Below are positions 15,009 through 22,546 of a stretch of 34,448 nt of DNA, in pieces (position 1 is the stretch's first letter; the number at the start of each line of letters is the position of its first letter). This DNA comes from CAINDI01 sp037127585 (lineage in GTDB: Bacteria; Verrucomicrobiota; Verrucomicrobiia; Palsa-1439). The translations under genes and the position numbers were made by a program. The notes beneath the pieces were generated by a model. The model was not told the DNA's origin and made no database searches. It saw nothing but the letters and a program-made list of their open reading frames with translations. Where the stretch lies: NCBI GenBank assembly GCA_037127585.1, contig JBAXYB010000019.1, positions 1 to 34,448 on the forward strand, in the 5' to 3' direction.

Positions 15009-15506
15009 ATGAACGACTTCCTTCAAGCCCTCAAGCAGCCCGAGTACATCCACGTCCTCCTCAATCCGCTCCCGGTCTACGGGACAGCAATGGGTGTGCT
15101 GGCGCTGATTGTCGCGTTGATCTTTCGCAGTCGCGGCGGCCAAGGCATCGCGCTGGTTATCATTGCGGTGGGCTGCTTGTCCGTCTGGCCGGTATCAGAA
15201 TACGGCGAAAAAGCCGCCGACCGCGTCCAGTCCCTCTCCAACAGCGACGGCCAGAAATGGCTCCAAGAACATAACCACCGCGTCGATGCAGTCAGTTGGA
15301 TCTTCTACGTCAACGCGGCTATCTCCGTTGCCGGCCTCATTGCCCTTTGGAAATTTCCCAAGCTCAGTGCGTGGCTGATGCTGTTGGCGTTACTGGCCGG
15401 CCTCGCGAGTCTCGCGGCGGGTGGTTGGATCAGCCAAGCTGGCGGTAAGATTCGCCATACTGAATTCCGTACCGGCCCACCGCCGGAGCCGGCCCCGGAG
15501 CACTAA
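15009..15506 (+). CDS. Four-TM membrane protein of unknown function (DUF2231-like features)
   Basis: 165 residues with four predicted TM helices (about 19-40, 45-63, 95-114, 118-139). The features HVLLNPLPVYG near the start, a HNHR motif in the loop before TM3 and GGKIRHTEFRTG near the end recall DUF2231-type membrane proteins, which have paired histidines, but I am not certain of the family. The C-terminus is Pro/Glu-rich and ends in His. It is the last plus-strand gene of the metal locus, behind a GC-rich hairpin with no obvious Shine-Dalgarno. Its stop codon overlaps the stop of araD on the other strand. Confidence 0.7.
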   Translation: MNDFLQALKQPEYIHVLLNPLPVYGTAMGVLALIVALIFRSRGGQGIALVIIAVGCLSVWPVSEYGEKAADRVQSLSNSDGQKWLQEHNHRVDAVSWIFYVNAAISVAGLIALWKFPKLSAWLMLLALLAGLASLAAGGWISQAGGKIRHTEFRTGPPPEPAPEH

Positions 15507-16201
15507 CTATTCTTTTGTCCGTAGTACGCGCTTGGCCCGTGCTTGCGGAGAAAATGTTTGTCGAGCAACGCTGGCGGCATCGCCTTACCGGGCGGGCGCA
15601 ACGCGACCGTCGCCGTCGCCATCTTCGCGCAGAACTCCAACGCCACGGCGTTATGCACCGCATCGTCGAGCGTCTGACCCCACACAAACGGCGCATGATT
15701 CGCCACCAACACCGCCGGCATTTGCAACGGATTAAGTTTCTTAAACCGCTCCACGATTACATGCCCGGTATTCGTCTCGTAGTCGGCCCGGATTTCCTTT
15801 GTCGTCAGCAACCGAGTGACCGGCACCGGCCCATAAAAATAATCTGCATGCGTCGTCCCCAACGCCGGTATCTCGCGCCGGGCCTGCGCCCAAACTGTCG
15901 CCGCGAAACTGTGCGTGTGCACCACACCGCCAATCCCCTTGAACGCCCGGTACAACACCCAATGCGTTGGCGTATCCGAGCTCGGCCGGAGTTTGCCCTC
16001 GACGACTTTGCCGGTTTCGAGCGACACCACGACCATGTGTTCCGGCTTCAGCACATCGTACGACACGCCCGAGGGTTTGATGACAAGATTGCCGGACGCG
16101 CGGTCGACGCCGCTGACGTTGCCAAAAGTTTGAATGACCAAACCTTCGCGGACGAGTTGCAGGTTCGCTTCGCAGACTTGTTTTTTTAGTTCGTTAAGCA
16201 C
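15503..16201 (-). CDS. araD: L-ribulose-5-phosphate 4-epimerase
   Basis: 232 residues, nearly the length of E. coli AraD (231) and collinear with it. Zinc ligands H95 and H97 (VVHTHSFAATVWAQA) and the later histidine 169 (VANHAPF), acid-base D120 (GTTHADYFYG), phosphate-binding GNVSG, KPSG and SSDTPTH, and the end LRKHGPSAYYGQ with the catalytic tyrosine are all present. It interconverts L-ribulose 5-phosphate and D-xylulose 5-phosphate, the last step of L-arabinose entry into the pentose phosphate pathway. The start is GTG 16201 (MLNELKKQV). It follows araB after 88 bp on the same strand. Its stop overlaps the stop of the convergent membrane-protein gene, leaving no room for a separate terminator. 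Confidence 0.97.
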   Translation of the reverse strand: MLNELKKQVCEANLQLVREGLVIQTFGNVSGVDRASGNLVIKPSGVSYDVLKPEHMVVVSLETGKVVEGKLRPSSDTPTHWVLYRAFKGIGGVVHTHSFAATVWAQARREIPALGTTHADYFYGPVPVTRLLTTKEIRADYETNTGHVIVERFKKLNPLQMPAVLVANHAPFVWGQTLDDAVHNAVALEFCAKMATATVALRPPGKAMPPALLDKHFLRKHGPSAYYGQKNS

Positions 16202-16289
16202 GGACGGATTTATAAACCACGAAATGCTCGAAATGACATGAAAAACAGCTACAGAACGAAGCGCTCATGTTCCACTTTCGGGTAGTGGT

Positions 16290-17903
16290 TCAACTCCGCG
16301 CCGTTTGCCGGATCTCAATTAATCGCTTCATGACATTGATCATATTCCCATTCCACGAACTCACCCCAAAACCATCATGCAGTTGATGATAGAGTGCGTA
16401 CAACTCCCGATACACCGCATGCGCTTTCGCGTCGGGCTTGAACACCTTCGCTTTCACCCCGGTCATCGCCTTCTGCGCCGCCGCAAAATCTTTGTACGCC
16501 CCCGCCACCACCGCCCCGGCAATCGCCGAGCCCAACGCGCAGGTCTGCGCCGACCGGCTCACCTTCATTGGCCGCCCCGTCACGTCCGCATAAATCTGCA
16601 TCACCAACGGATTCTTCTCCGCAATCCCGCCGCAATTCACGACCTGCTCAACCTTCACCCCGTACTCCTCGAGCCGGTTGATGATCGTCAACGCCCCAAA
16701 CGCCGTCGCCTCAATCAACGCCCGGTAAATCTCCCCCGGCGTCGTGTACAACGTCTGCCCGACCAGCAACCCGGTCAGTCGCTGATCCACGAGAATCGTC
16801 CGATTCCCATTATTCCAATCGAGCGCCACCAAGCCGCTCTCACCGGGTTTCAACTTCGCGGCGGCCTTCGTCAGCTCCTCATGACTGCCGGCCTTGATGT
16901 AATTCACGAACCAATTAAAAATATCGCCCACCGCCGACTGCCCGGCTTCGAGTCCGTAATACCCCGGCAAGATGCTGACGTTCACGATCCCGCACAGCCC
17001 CGGGATGTCTGCCGGTTTCTCCGCCGCCACCATCATGTCGCACGTGCTCGTCCCGATGATCTTGGCCAGTGTTCCCGGCGCGATCCCCACGCCGACGCCG
17101 CCCAAATGCGCATCAAACGCCCCGACCGCCACTGGTATACCCGCCGGCAACCCCGTGCGCTTTGCCCATTCTTCGGTAAGTCCGCCGACTGACTCTGCAA
17201 TCGTGTGCGCCTTATCCGGCAACCGCAATCCACTCAATCCAAGTTTACCCAAAAACCCCGCGTCCGGATAACCGCCCCACTCCTCGTTATACATCGCCTT
17301 ATGCCCGGCCGCGCACACCCCCGCCTTGAAGTTGCCGGTCAACTGCGCCGGGATCCAATCGCAACACTCCACCCAACGGTGCGCCGCGTTGTAAACCTCC
17401 GGTGCCGTCCGTTTGCAATGCAGCACCTTGCTGAAAAACCATTCGCTCGAATACGTCCCGCCACATTTCGCGAGATACTGCGGCCGAATCTCCTTCGCCA
17501 ATGCCGTGATCTCCGCCGCCTCCGCAATCCCGGTATGATCCTTCCACAACCACGCCATCGCGTTCAGGTTCTTCGCGAACTTCTTCGTCAGCGCGAGCGC
17601 CTGCCCATTCGCATCCACCGGCAACGGCGTGCTGCCGGTCGAATCCACGCCGATGCCGATAACTTGCGCCGACTTGATCTTCGCCTGCTTCAACGCCTTC
17701 TTGATCGTGATCTCCGCGCCGGTCAGATAATCCGCCGGATGCTGCCGCGCCAAATTCGGATCGCGCGATAAAATGACGCCCTGCGTCCCGTGCGCATACT
17801 GCCAAACCGCCGAGCCGACTTCGCGGCCATTACTAACGTCCACGATTAAGGCGCGGACGCTGTTCGTGCCGTAATCCAAACCGATGCTAAACTGTTTTTT
17901 CAT
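16290..17903 (-). CDS. araB: L-ribulokinase
   Basis: 537 residues, FGGY kinase family. IGLDYGTNSVRALIVD (about 7-22) is the phosphate-binding motif of the ribulokinase type, GIGVDSTGSTPLPVD (about 84-97) the substrate loop, GAFDAH carries catalytic D264, and IGTSTCDMM and the ATP-side GGIAEKNPLVMQIYADVT are intact. It phosphorylates L-ribulose from araA. I chose ATG 17903 because GGAG lies seven bases upstream; longer frames add SLKLSWRMA without a ribosome-binding site. The start is inside the end of the dehydrogenase gene (17-base overlap), so translation of the two is probably coupled. Confidence 0.96.
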   Translation of the reverse strand: MKKQFSIGLDYGTNSVRALIVDVSNGREVGSAVWQYAHGTQGVILSRDPNLARQHPADYLTGAEITIKKALKQAKIKSAQVIGIGVDSTGSTPLPVDANGQALALTKKFAKNLNAMAWLWKDHTGIAEAAEITALAKEIRPQYLAKCGGTYSSEWFFSKVLHCKRTAPEVYNAAHRWVECCDWIPAQLTGNFKAGVCAAGHKAMYNEEWGGYPDAGFLGKLGLSGLRLPDKAHTIAESVGGLTEEWAKRTGLPAGIPVAVGAFDAHLGGVGVGIAPGTLAKIIGTSTCDMMVAAEKPADIPGLCGIVNVSILPGYYGLEAGQSAVGDIFNWFVNYIKAGSHEELTKAAAKLKPGESGLVALDWNNGNRTILVDQRLTGLLVGQTLYTTPGEIYRALIEATAFGALTIINRLEEYGVKVEQVVNCGGIAEKNPLVMQIYADVTGRPMKVSRSAQTCALGSAIAGAVVAGAYKDFAAAQKAMTGVKAKVFKPDAKAHAVYRELYALYHQLHDGFGVSSWNGNMINVMKRLIEIRQTARS

Positions 17904-18873
17904 TGCCATTCTCCAGGATAATTTTAACGACATTGTTCTGATACGCCGCGTTCAACGCGAACGCCGCCCCCGCCTGTGCCAGCGGAAACCGGTGACTGAC
18001 CAAACTCTTCACGTCCACCTGCCCCGACTCTACCAACTCAATGGCGCGCGAATAGGTGTGTTTCATGCGCCGACTGAAAAGAATCGTCAAGCCTTTGCGC
18101 CGTGCCAACGAATGCCGGAAGGCGCACCGGTCTTCGCTCGGAATCCCCACCAACACCACGCGCCCGCCCGGCCGAGTGATTTCCATCGCGTGCTCGATGG
18201 CCTCCGCGCCCCACGCCGCCTCGATGCAAACATCCACTTCCTGCGGCAAAACTTCCGCTCCCAACCGGCGCGCATACTCCAGCCGCCACGCCAGCGGATC
18301 GTGCATGTAGATTTCCGCCCCCGCCAGCTTCGCCGTCTGCGCCAACAACAACCCAATCGGCCCGGCCCCCAGAATCGCCACGCGATCACCGGCCTGAATC
18401 TTCGCCAGTGCCGTCGCGTGCATCGCCACCCCGAGCGGTTCGAGCAAAGCCGCGCTCGCAAAATCCAGCGAATCCGGAATCGGAAAACACGTCCGGGCCG
18501 GCACGCGGATATACTCCGCCAAACTCCCAGCATCCGGATACAACCCGCAAAAATGCATGCGCCGGCAAAGATTGGGATGACCGCGCCGGCACAGATCACA
18601 CTGTTGACACGGTTGCGCGGGATCAATGGCGACGCGCTGGCCGGTGTCCATCCGCACCCCGGCAAACTCGTGCCCCAGAATCAACGGCGCTTCGAGCACG
18701 GTGTCGCCAATGCGCCCATCGAGATACGTGTGCAGATCGCTGCCGCAAATTCCGGTCGCGCGAACCCGCACAAGAACCTCCCCCTGACTCGGCACGGGAA
18801 CCTCCTCGAGGCGGATGTCACGTGGACCGTGCAACCGGGCAGCGCGCATCGTCGCAGTTGAAGTGGCCTCCAT
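17887..18873 (-). CDS. Zinc-dependent medium-chain alcohol/polyol dehydrogenase
   Basis: About 328 residues. The catalytic zinc site is in GICGSDLH (C43) and GHEF (H68/E69); the structural zinc has four cysteines (C89, C92, C95, C103) in PCQQCDLCRRGHPNLC; the NAD-binding fold has LGAGPIGLLLAQ. The overall pattern is of the sorbitol/threonine dehydrogenase branch. The substrate cannot be read from sequence; position before araB and araD suggests an aldose or alditol related to arabinose. I use ATG 18873, 4 bp after the upstream lipoprotein stop; ATG 18849 (MRAARLHGPRD) is an equally good family start. Long upstream extensions of the frame lie over the lipoprotein gene and are not coding. Confidence 0.88.
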   Translation of the reverse strand: MEATSTATMRAARLHGPRDIRLEEVPVPSQGEVLVRVRATGICGSDLHTYLDGRIGDTVLEAPLILGHEFAGVRMDTGQRVAIDPAQPCQQCDLCRRGHPNLCRRMHFCGLYPDAGSLAEYIRVPARTCFPIPDSLDFASAALLEPLGVAMHATALAKIQAGDRVAILGAGPIGLLLAQTAKLAGAEIYMHDPLAWRLEYARRLGAEVLPQEVDVCIEAAWGAEAIEHAMEITRPGGRVVLVGIPSEDRCAFRHSLARRKGLTILFSRRMKHTYSRAIELVESGQVDVKSLVSHRFPLAQAGAAFALNAAYQNNVVKIILENGNEKTV

Positions 18874-18877
18874 GAAA

Positions 18878-19210
18878 TCAGCGACTGAGCGCTGTCTGGA
18901 CATCATCCACGTGACCCGTTGCTTTATCGATAATGACCCAGCCGGTAAATGGATTCCCCCGTTGATTGGCCTGCGGCGCGCCGCCCCAAACGGCTTGCCA
19001 CTTCGTCGCGTCCTTCGCCCACGTCGTGACCGCAATATTGTCCTGAAAAGTAAAGTCATCCCCCAGCGCGTGCAGCAGCGCCACTTGCGCGATCTGCACC
19101 GCGCGCGCCCGACTGATACCGCCGGAATTGTTGCCACCGGAGGAACTGGCGCACCCCACCCACACCGCCGACCAGACGACCGCCACTAGGAATATTCCGA
19201 TTTTTTTCAT
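18878..19210 (-). CDS. Small lipoprotein of unknown function
   Basis: 110 residues from ATG 19210: basic start MKKIG, hydrophobic core, lipobox ending WVGC (C20), then a Ser/Gly linker (ASSSGGNNSGG). The folded part (about 32-110) has a helix RARAVQIAQVALLHAL and strands ending GWVIIDKATGHVDDVQ, a PepSY-like impression (WxV...G..VDxxTGxV) but not enough for assignment. First gene of the run leading to the dehydrogenase, araB and araD, 4 bp from the next start. The preceding frame MPFAGRLCSIVG is in frame but lacks signal-peptide sense. Confidence 0.75.
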   Translation of the reverse strand: MKKIGIFLVAVVWSAVWVGCASSSGGNNSGGISRARAVQIAQVALLHALGDDFTFQDNIAVTTWAKDATKWQAVWGGAPQANQRGNPFTGWVIIDKATGHVDDVQTALSR

Positions 19211-19326
19211 GCCCACAATTGAGCACAACCGGCCGGCAAAAGGCAAACCGATTTACTCGCCCGGTAATCCACACTAGAAATTCACCAGACTTATTGTATG
19301 ATGCCGCCCAAGGAGATCACTGAAGA

Positions 19327-19596
19327 ATGAAATCGAACAGCACCTGCCGGCGGCTTATGATATTCACCGCTTTAGTTTTGACCTTGGGAACCGGTTACTA
19401 CGTCGGCATTGCCCGCGCCGCTGATGATAAATTCAACCTGGCCCAAGACTCCATTAGCAAGGCGGCCGCCCTCGTGACCGCCGCCGACGTTCCCAATCCC
19501 AAATGCGAAAAAGCCCGACTCAAAGCCCTCCGTTACCTCGAAAAAGCCCAGGAACAAATCGGTAAAACCCAACTCTGCATCGACGGCCCGCTCTAA
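19327..19596 (+). CDS. Small secreted helical protein of unknown function
   Basis: 89 residues: signal peptide 1-31 (MKSNSTCRRLMIFTALVLTL... ARA), then a short helical region (DDKFNLAQDSISKAAALVTA, KARLKALRYLEKAQEQI) with two cysteines (in NPKCEKA and TQLCIDG) placed to form one disulfide holding a helical hairpin. AAGGAG lies eleven bases before the ATG. It stands 25 bp upstream of the propeller protein and is probably co-transcribed with it. Not recognised as a family. Confidence 0.7.
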   Translation: MKSNSTCRRLMIFTALVLTLGTGYYVGIARAADDKFNLAQDSISKAAALVTAADVPNPKCEKARLKALRYLEKAQEQIGKTQLCIDGPL

Positions 19597-19621
19597 CCAA
19601 CCAACACCCACCGAGACAATC

Positions 19622-20956
19622 ATGAAAAATCAAACCATCGGCAGCATTCTGCTGTCAGTTATACCCGCCGCGACACTCCTCCTCATCCCCCCGGCCAGTC
19701 ACGCGGCCGGTGGTGATCTACTGTGGACCAATCAACTCGATACCGCTGCCGGCCGCGACCAAGCGCTGGCCGTCACCGGCAAAGGCCGCGGCGTCTTTGT
19801 CGCCGGCCGCACGCGCAACGCCGCAGGGAACGATGACTGGCAAGTCAACAGTTATGATGCCGTGAACGGTGCCGTCCTCTGGACCAACCGTCTCGACCTC
19901 GCCGCCGGCCGCGACGAAGCCCTGTCCATCGCCCTTGCCGGCAAAGTCGTCGCTGCCGCCGGTCGCGTCCGCAACGGCAACAACGACGACTGGTTTGTTC
20001 GCGCCTACGATACGGCGACAGGGACCGTGCTGTGGTCTGACCAGTACAATCTCACCAACGGCAACGACCGCGCCAACGCCATCGCCGCCGCCGGCAAAAC
20101 CTTCGTCGCCGCCGGCCGCGTCCGCAACATTGCTGGCGATGATGACTGGTTTGTTCGCGCCTATGACACCGCGACCGGCACCGTCCTGTGGTCCGATCAA
20201 TATGACTCTGCCGCCGACAACGATGAAGCCGTGGTCGTGACCATTCTCGGCACCAAAGCGATTGCCGTCGGCCATGTCACCAACGGCGCTGGCGACTTCG
20301 ATTGGCTCGTCCGCGCCTATGACCTCTCCACCGGCAACATCCTCTGGACCCGGCAACTCGACAAAGTCGCCGGCGACGATGCCGCCCTGGCGATCACCGG
20401 CAGCGGTCGCGCCATCTACGTCAGCGGCTACGTCGGCAACGCAGCCGGCAACGAAGACTGGGAAGTGCGCGCCTACGACGCGGGCACCGGCAACCTCCTC
20501 TGGGAAGACCAGTTCGATTTTGCCAACGATGATGATCGCGCCGTTGGCTTGGCGATTCGCGGTAAAACGCTCGTCGCCGTCGGTCGGGTCCGTAACGTCG
20601 CCGGCGATTCCGATTTTGCCGTCCGCACCTACGACGCCAGTAACGGCAGTCTGCTCTGGCAAGATCGCATCAACCCAGCCGGCTTCGACGACAGCGCCAC
20701 GGGCGTGACCATCTCCGGCAGCACCATCGTAGCATTCGGTCGTCTTACCAACGCCAACGGCGACACCGACTGGGCAGTGCGCGCCTACAGCGCCAAGACC
20801 GGTGGTGTACTCTGGAATGATCAATACGACCAAGCCGCCGGCGACGATCAAGCGGCGGCCGCCATCGCTCTCGGCAAGCGCATTGTCGTTGTCGGTGACG
20901 CGCAGAACCTGGCCGGTGACTCAGATTGGCTGCTGCGGACTTATGCCGTGAAATAG
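19622..20956 (+). CDS. Secreted eight-repeat beta-propeller protein (PQQ-type repeats)
   Basis: 444 residues, signal peptide 1-28 (ending SHAA), then eight tandem repeats of about 51-53 residues filling the rest of the protein. Each runs xLLWxxQxDxAAGxDxAxAI, a glycine-rich strand, VVAAGRVRNAAGDDDW and VRAYDxxTG. The LLW and YDxxTG elements are those of PQQ-like/quinoprotein propellers, and eight copies close one propeller. None of the residues needed to bind PQQ or calcium in a dehydrogenase active site can be assigned, so it is more likely a binding or scaffold protein. Repeats 3 and 4 are almost identical in DNA as well, pointing to recent internal duplication. Convergent with araA. Confidence 0.88.
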   Translation: MKNQTIGSILLSVIPAATLLLIPPASHAAGGDLLWTNQLDTAAGRDQALAVTGKGRGVFVAGRTRNAAGNDDWQVNSYDAVNGAVLWTNRLDLAAGRDEALSIALAGKVVAAAGRVRNGNNDDWFVRAYDTATGTVLWSDQYNLTNGNDRANAIAAAGKTFVAAGRVRNIAGDDDWFVRAYDTATGTVLWSDQYDSAADNDEAVVVTILGTKAIAVGHVTNGAGDFDWLVRAYDLSTGNILWTRQLDKVAGDDAALAITGSGRAIYVSGYVGNAAGNEDWEVRAYDAGTGNLLWEDQFDFANDDDRAVGLAIRGKTLVAVGRVRNVAGDSDFAVRTYDASNGSLLWQDRINPAGFDDSATGVTISGSTIVAFGRLTNANGDTDWAVRAYSAKTGGVLWNDQYDQAAGDDQAAAAIALGKRIVVVGDAQNLAGDSDWLLRTYAVK

Positions 20957-20993
20957 CGCCACTTCGGTCAGAGTCGCCCAAAACCGGGCGCTA
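20954..20993. terminator. Possible bidirectional hairpin at the convergent propeller/araA ends
   Basis: TAGCGCC (20954-20960, containing the plus-strand stop) is perfectly complementary to GGCGCTA (20987-20993) across a 26-bp loop that includes the araA stop. No T-run and a long loop, so only a weak candidate. Confidence 0.25.
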
Positions 20994-22473
20994 GGTGGTA
21001 ATAGATTTCGTTGTCGCGAAGCTGTTGCTTGAACGACCGGATCTCCGTCTTGGCATCGATGATCGCCAATTCGATCCCGGCGATCTCGGCGAAATCTTCC
21101 AAGTGCTCCGTCGTGGCCGCGTAGCTGAACCCGGTATGATGCGCCCCGCCGGCATGAATCCACGCCGCGCACGCCGTCTTGAAGTCGGGCCGGCAACTCC
21201 ACACCGCCCGCGCCACCGGCAACTTAGGCAGCGCATGCGGCGGCGCCACGACATCCACTTCGCCCACGAGCAAGCGGAACCGGTTGCCCAGGTCCATCAT
21301 CGCGGCGTTGATCGCGGCCCCGTGGCGCGCATTGAAAACGAGGCGCACCGGATCCTCCTTGCCACCGATCCCAAGCGGATGAATTTCGAGCGCCGGCTTA
21401 CCGGCGGAAATCGACGGACAAATCTCCAGCATGTGCGCCCCCAGCACGAGATGGCCCGCCGGGTCGAGGTGGTAGGTGTAATCTTCCATGAACGACGCCA
21501 CGCCACCGGCCATGACTTTCATCGCGCGCACTAGCGCGGCGGTCTTCCAATCGCCTTCACCCGCAAAACCGTATCCATCGGCCATCAGCCGTTGCACCGC
21601 CAAACCGGGCAGTTGTTTCAAGCCGTGCAACACCTCAAATGAATCCGTGAATCCTTTGAATCCACCGGCTTTCAAAAAGGCGCGCAAACCAAGTTCGATC
21701 CGCGCCCCATCCCGGAGCGCTTCGTGGCGCGCGCCGGTCTTGCGGAGTTCCGGCGCGACCGCGTACGTCGCTTCGTATTCGTCGCAGAGTTTAGTGACAG
21801 CTTTATCCGTCGTCGCGTTGACGCACTCGACGAGATCGCCGACGCCATACGTCGGGATCGAGTAACCAAATTTCGCCTCGGCGGAAACCTTGTCGCCATC
21901 GGTGACCGCCACCTGCCGCATGTTGTCGCCGAACCGGCAGAACTTCCCGCCTTGCCAATCGTGCCAGGCCTGCGCCGCGCCCATCCAGACCGCGATGCGC
22001 TGCTGCACTTCCGCGTCTGACCAATGGCCGACGACAACCTTGCGATTCAACCGCAGCCGCGTGTGCAAGAAACCGGCTTCGCGGTCGCCGTGGGCGGCTT
22101 GATTGAGATTCATGAAATCCATGTCGATCTCGCTCCACGGCAAGTCGCGATTGAATTGCGTATGCAGATGCAAGAACGGCTTGCGTAACGTCGTCAACCC
22201 GGCAATCCACATCTTCGACGGCGAGAACGTATGCATCCACAGAATCAGCCCGGCGCACTTCGGCGAATTATTTGCATCGAGACAGAGTTGCCGGATGGCT
22301 TCGGGCGATGTGAGCACCGGTTGAAACACGACTTTTACCGGCAAGCGTTGCGCGGCGTTCAACTCCGCGACGATCTTCCGCGAGTTCGCCGCGACTTGTT
22401 TCAAGACCGCTTCCCCGTAGAGGGTTTGACTACCAGTGACGTACCAGATTTCGACAGGCGCGAGGTTATTCAT
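20968..22473 (-). CDS. araA: L-arabinose isomerase
   Basis: 501 residues, the length of E. coli AraA (500). EIWYVTGSQTLYGEAVL at the N-terminus, the metal/substrate residues E306 (GFAGEGDWK), E330 (SFMEDYTYH), H347 (GAHMLEICPS) and the histidine pair near 445 (GGAHHTGFS) are conserved. It converts L-arabinose to L-ribulose, using Mn2+ in the family. The start is ATG 22473 (MNNLAPVEIW); the frame extends 32 codons upstream without family resemblance, and no clear Shine-Dalgarno is seen. It lies apart from araB/araD, behind lysA (73-bp gap) and convergent with the propeller gene, so it may have its own promoter in that gap. Confidence 0.97.
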   Translation of the reverse strand: MNNLAPVEIWYVTGSQTLYGEAVLKQVAANSRKIVAELNAAQRLPVKVVFQPVLTSPEAIRQLCLDANNSPKCAGLILWMHTFSPSKMWIAGLTTLRKPFLHLHTQFNRDLPWSEIDMDFMNLNQAAHGDREAGFLHTRLRLNRKVVVGHWSDAEVQQRIAVWMGAAQAWHDWQGGKFCRFGDNMRQVAVTDGDKVSAEAKFGYSIPTYGVGDLVECVNATTDKAVTKLCDEYEATYAVAPELRKTGARHEALRDGARIELGLRAFLKAGGFKGFTDSFEVLHGLKQLPGLAVQRLMADGYGFAGEGDWKTAALVRAMKVMAGGVASFMEDYTYHLDPAGHLVLGAHMLEICPSISAGKPALEIHPLGIGGKEDPVRLVFNARHGAAINAAMMDLGNRFRLLVGEVDVVAPPHALPKLPVARAVWSCRPDFKTACAAWIHAGGAHHTGFSYAATTEHLEDFAEIAGIELAIIDAKTEIRSFKQQLRDNEIYYHLAPGFGRL

Positions 22474-22546
22474 AGTGACGGGGATAGTGTGAAAGCCCGC
22501 CAACCGGCGCAAGCCAAATACCGGAGCCACATCGAACGCGATTCGG

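Noticed and set aside
16214..16247. ACCACGAAATGCTCGAAATGACATGAAAA-like stretch between araB and araD as a decayed repeat
   Set aside because: It vaguely resembles the CCACGAAAGAACGC arm at 31265-31328, but no inverted partner is present and the match is too weak to call.
19295..19302. TGTATGAT as an extended -10 element upstream of the small helical protein
   Set aside because: The TG is not at the correct distance, no -35 is present, and the start site would fall on the ribosome-binding site.
19718..20851. Long minus-strand frame opposite the propeller gene (377 codons), repetitive GADKP-like product
   Set aside because: Its repeats mirror the DNA repeats of the plus-strand propeller blades.
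19622..20956. Repetitive DNA as a possible CRISPR or satellite array
   Set aside because: The 150-160 bp periodicity is codon-based and corresponds to protein blades; there are no constant repeats with unique spacers.
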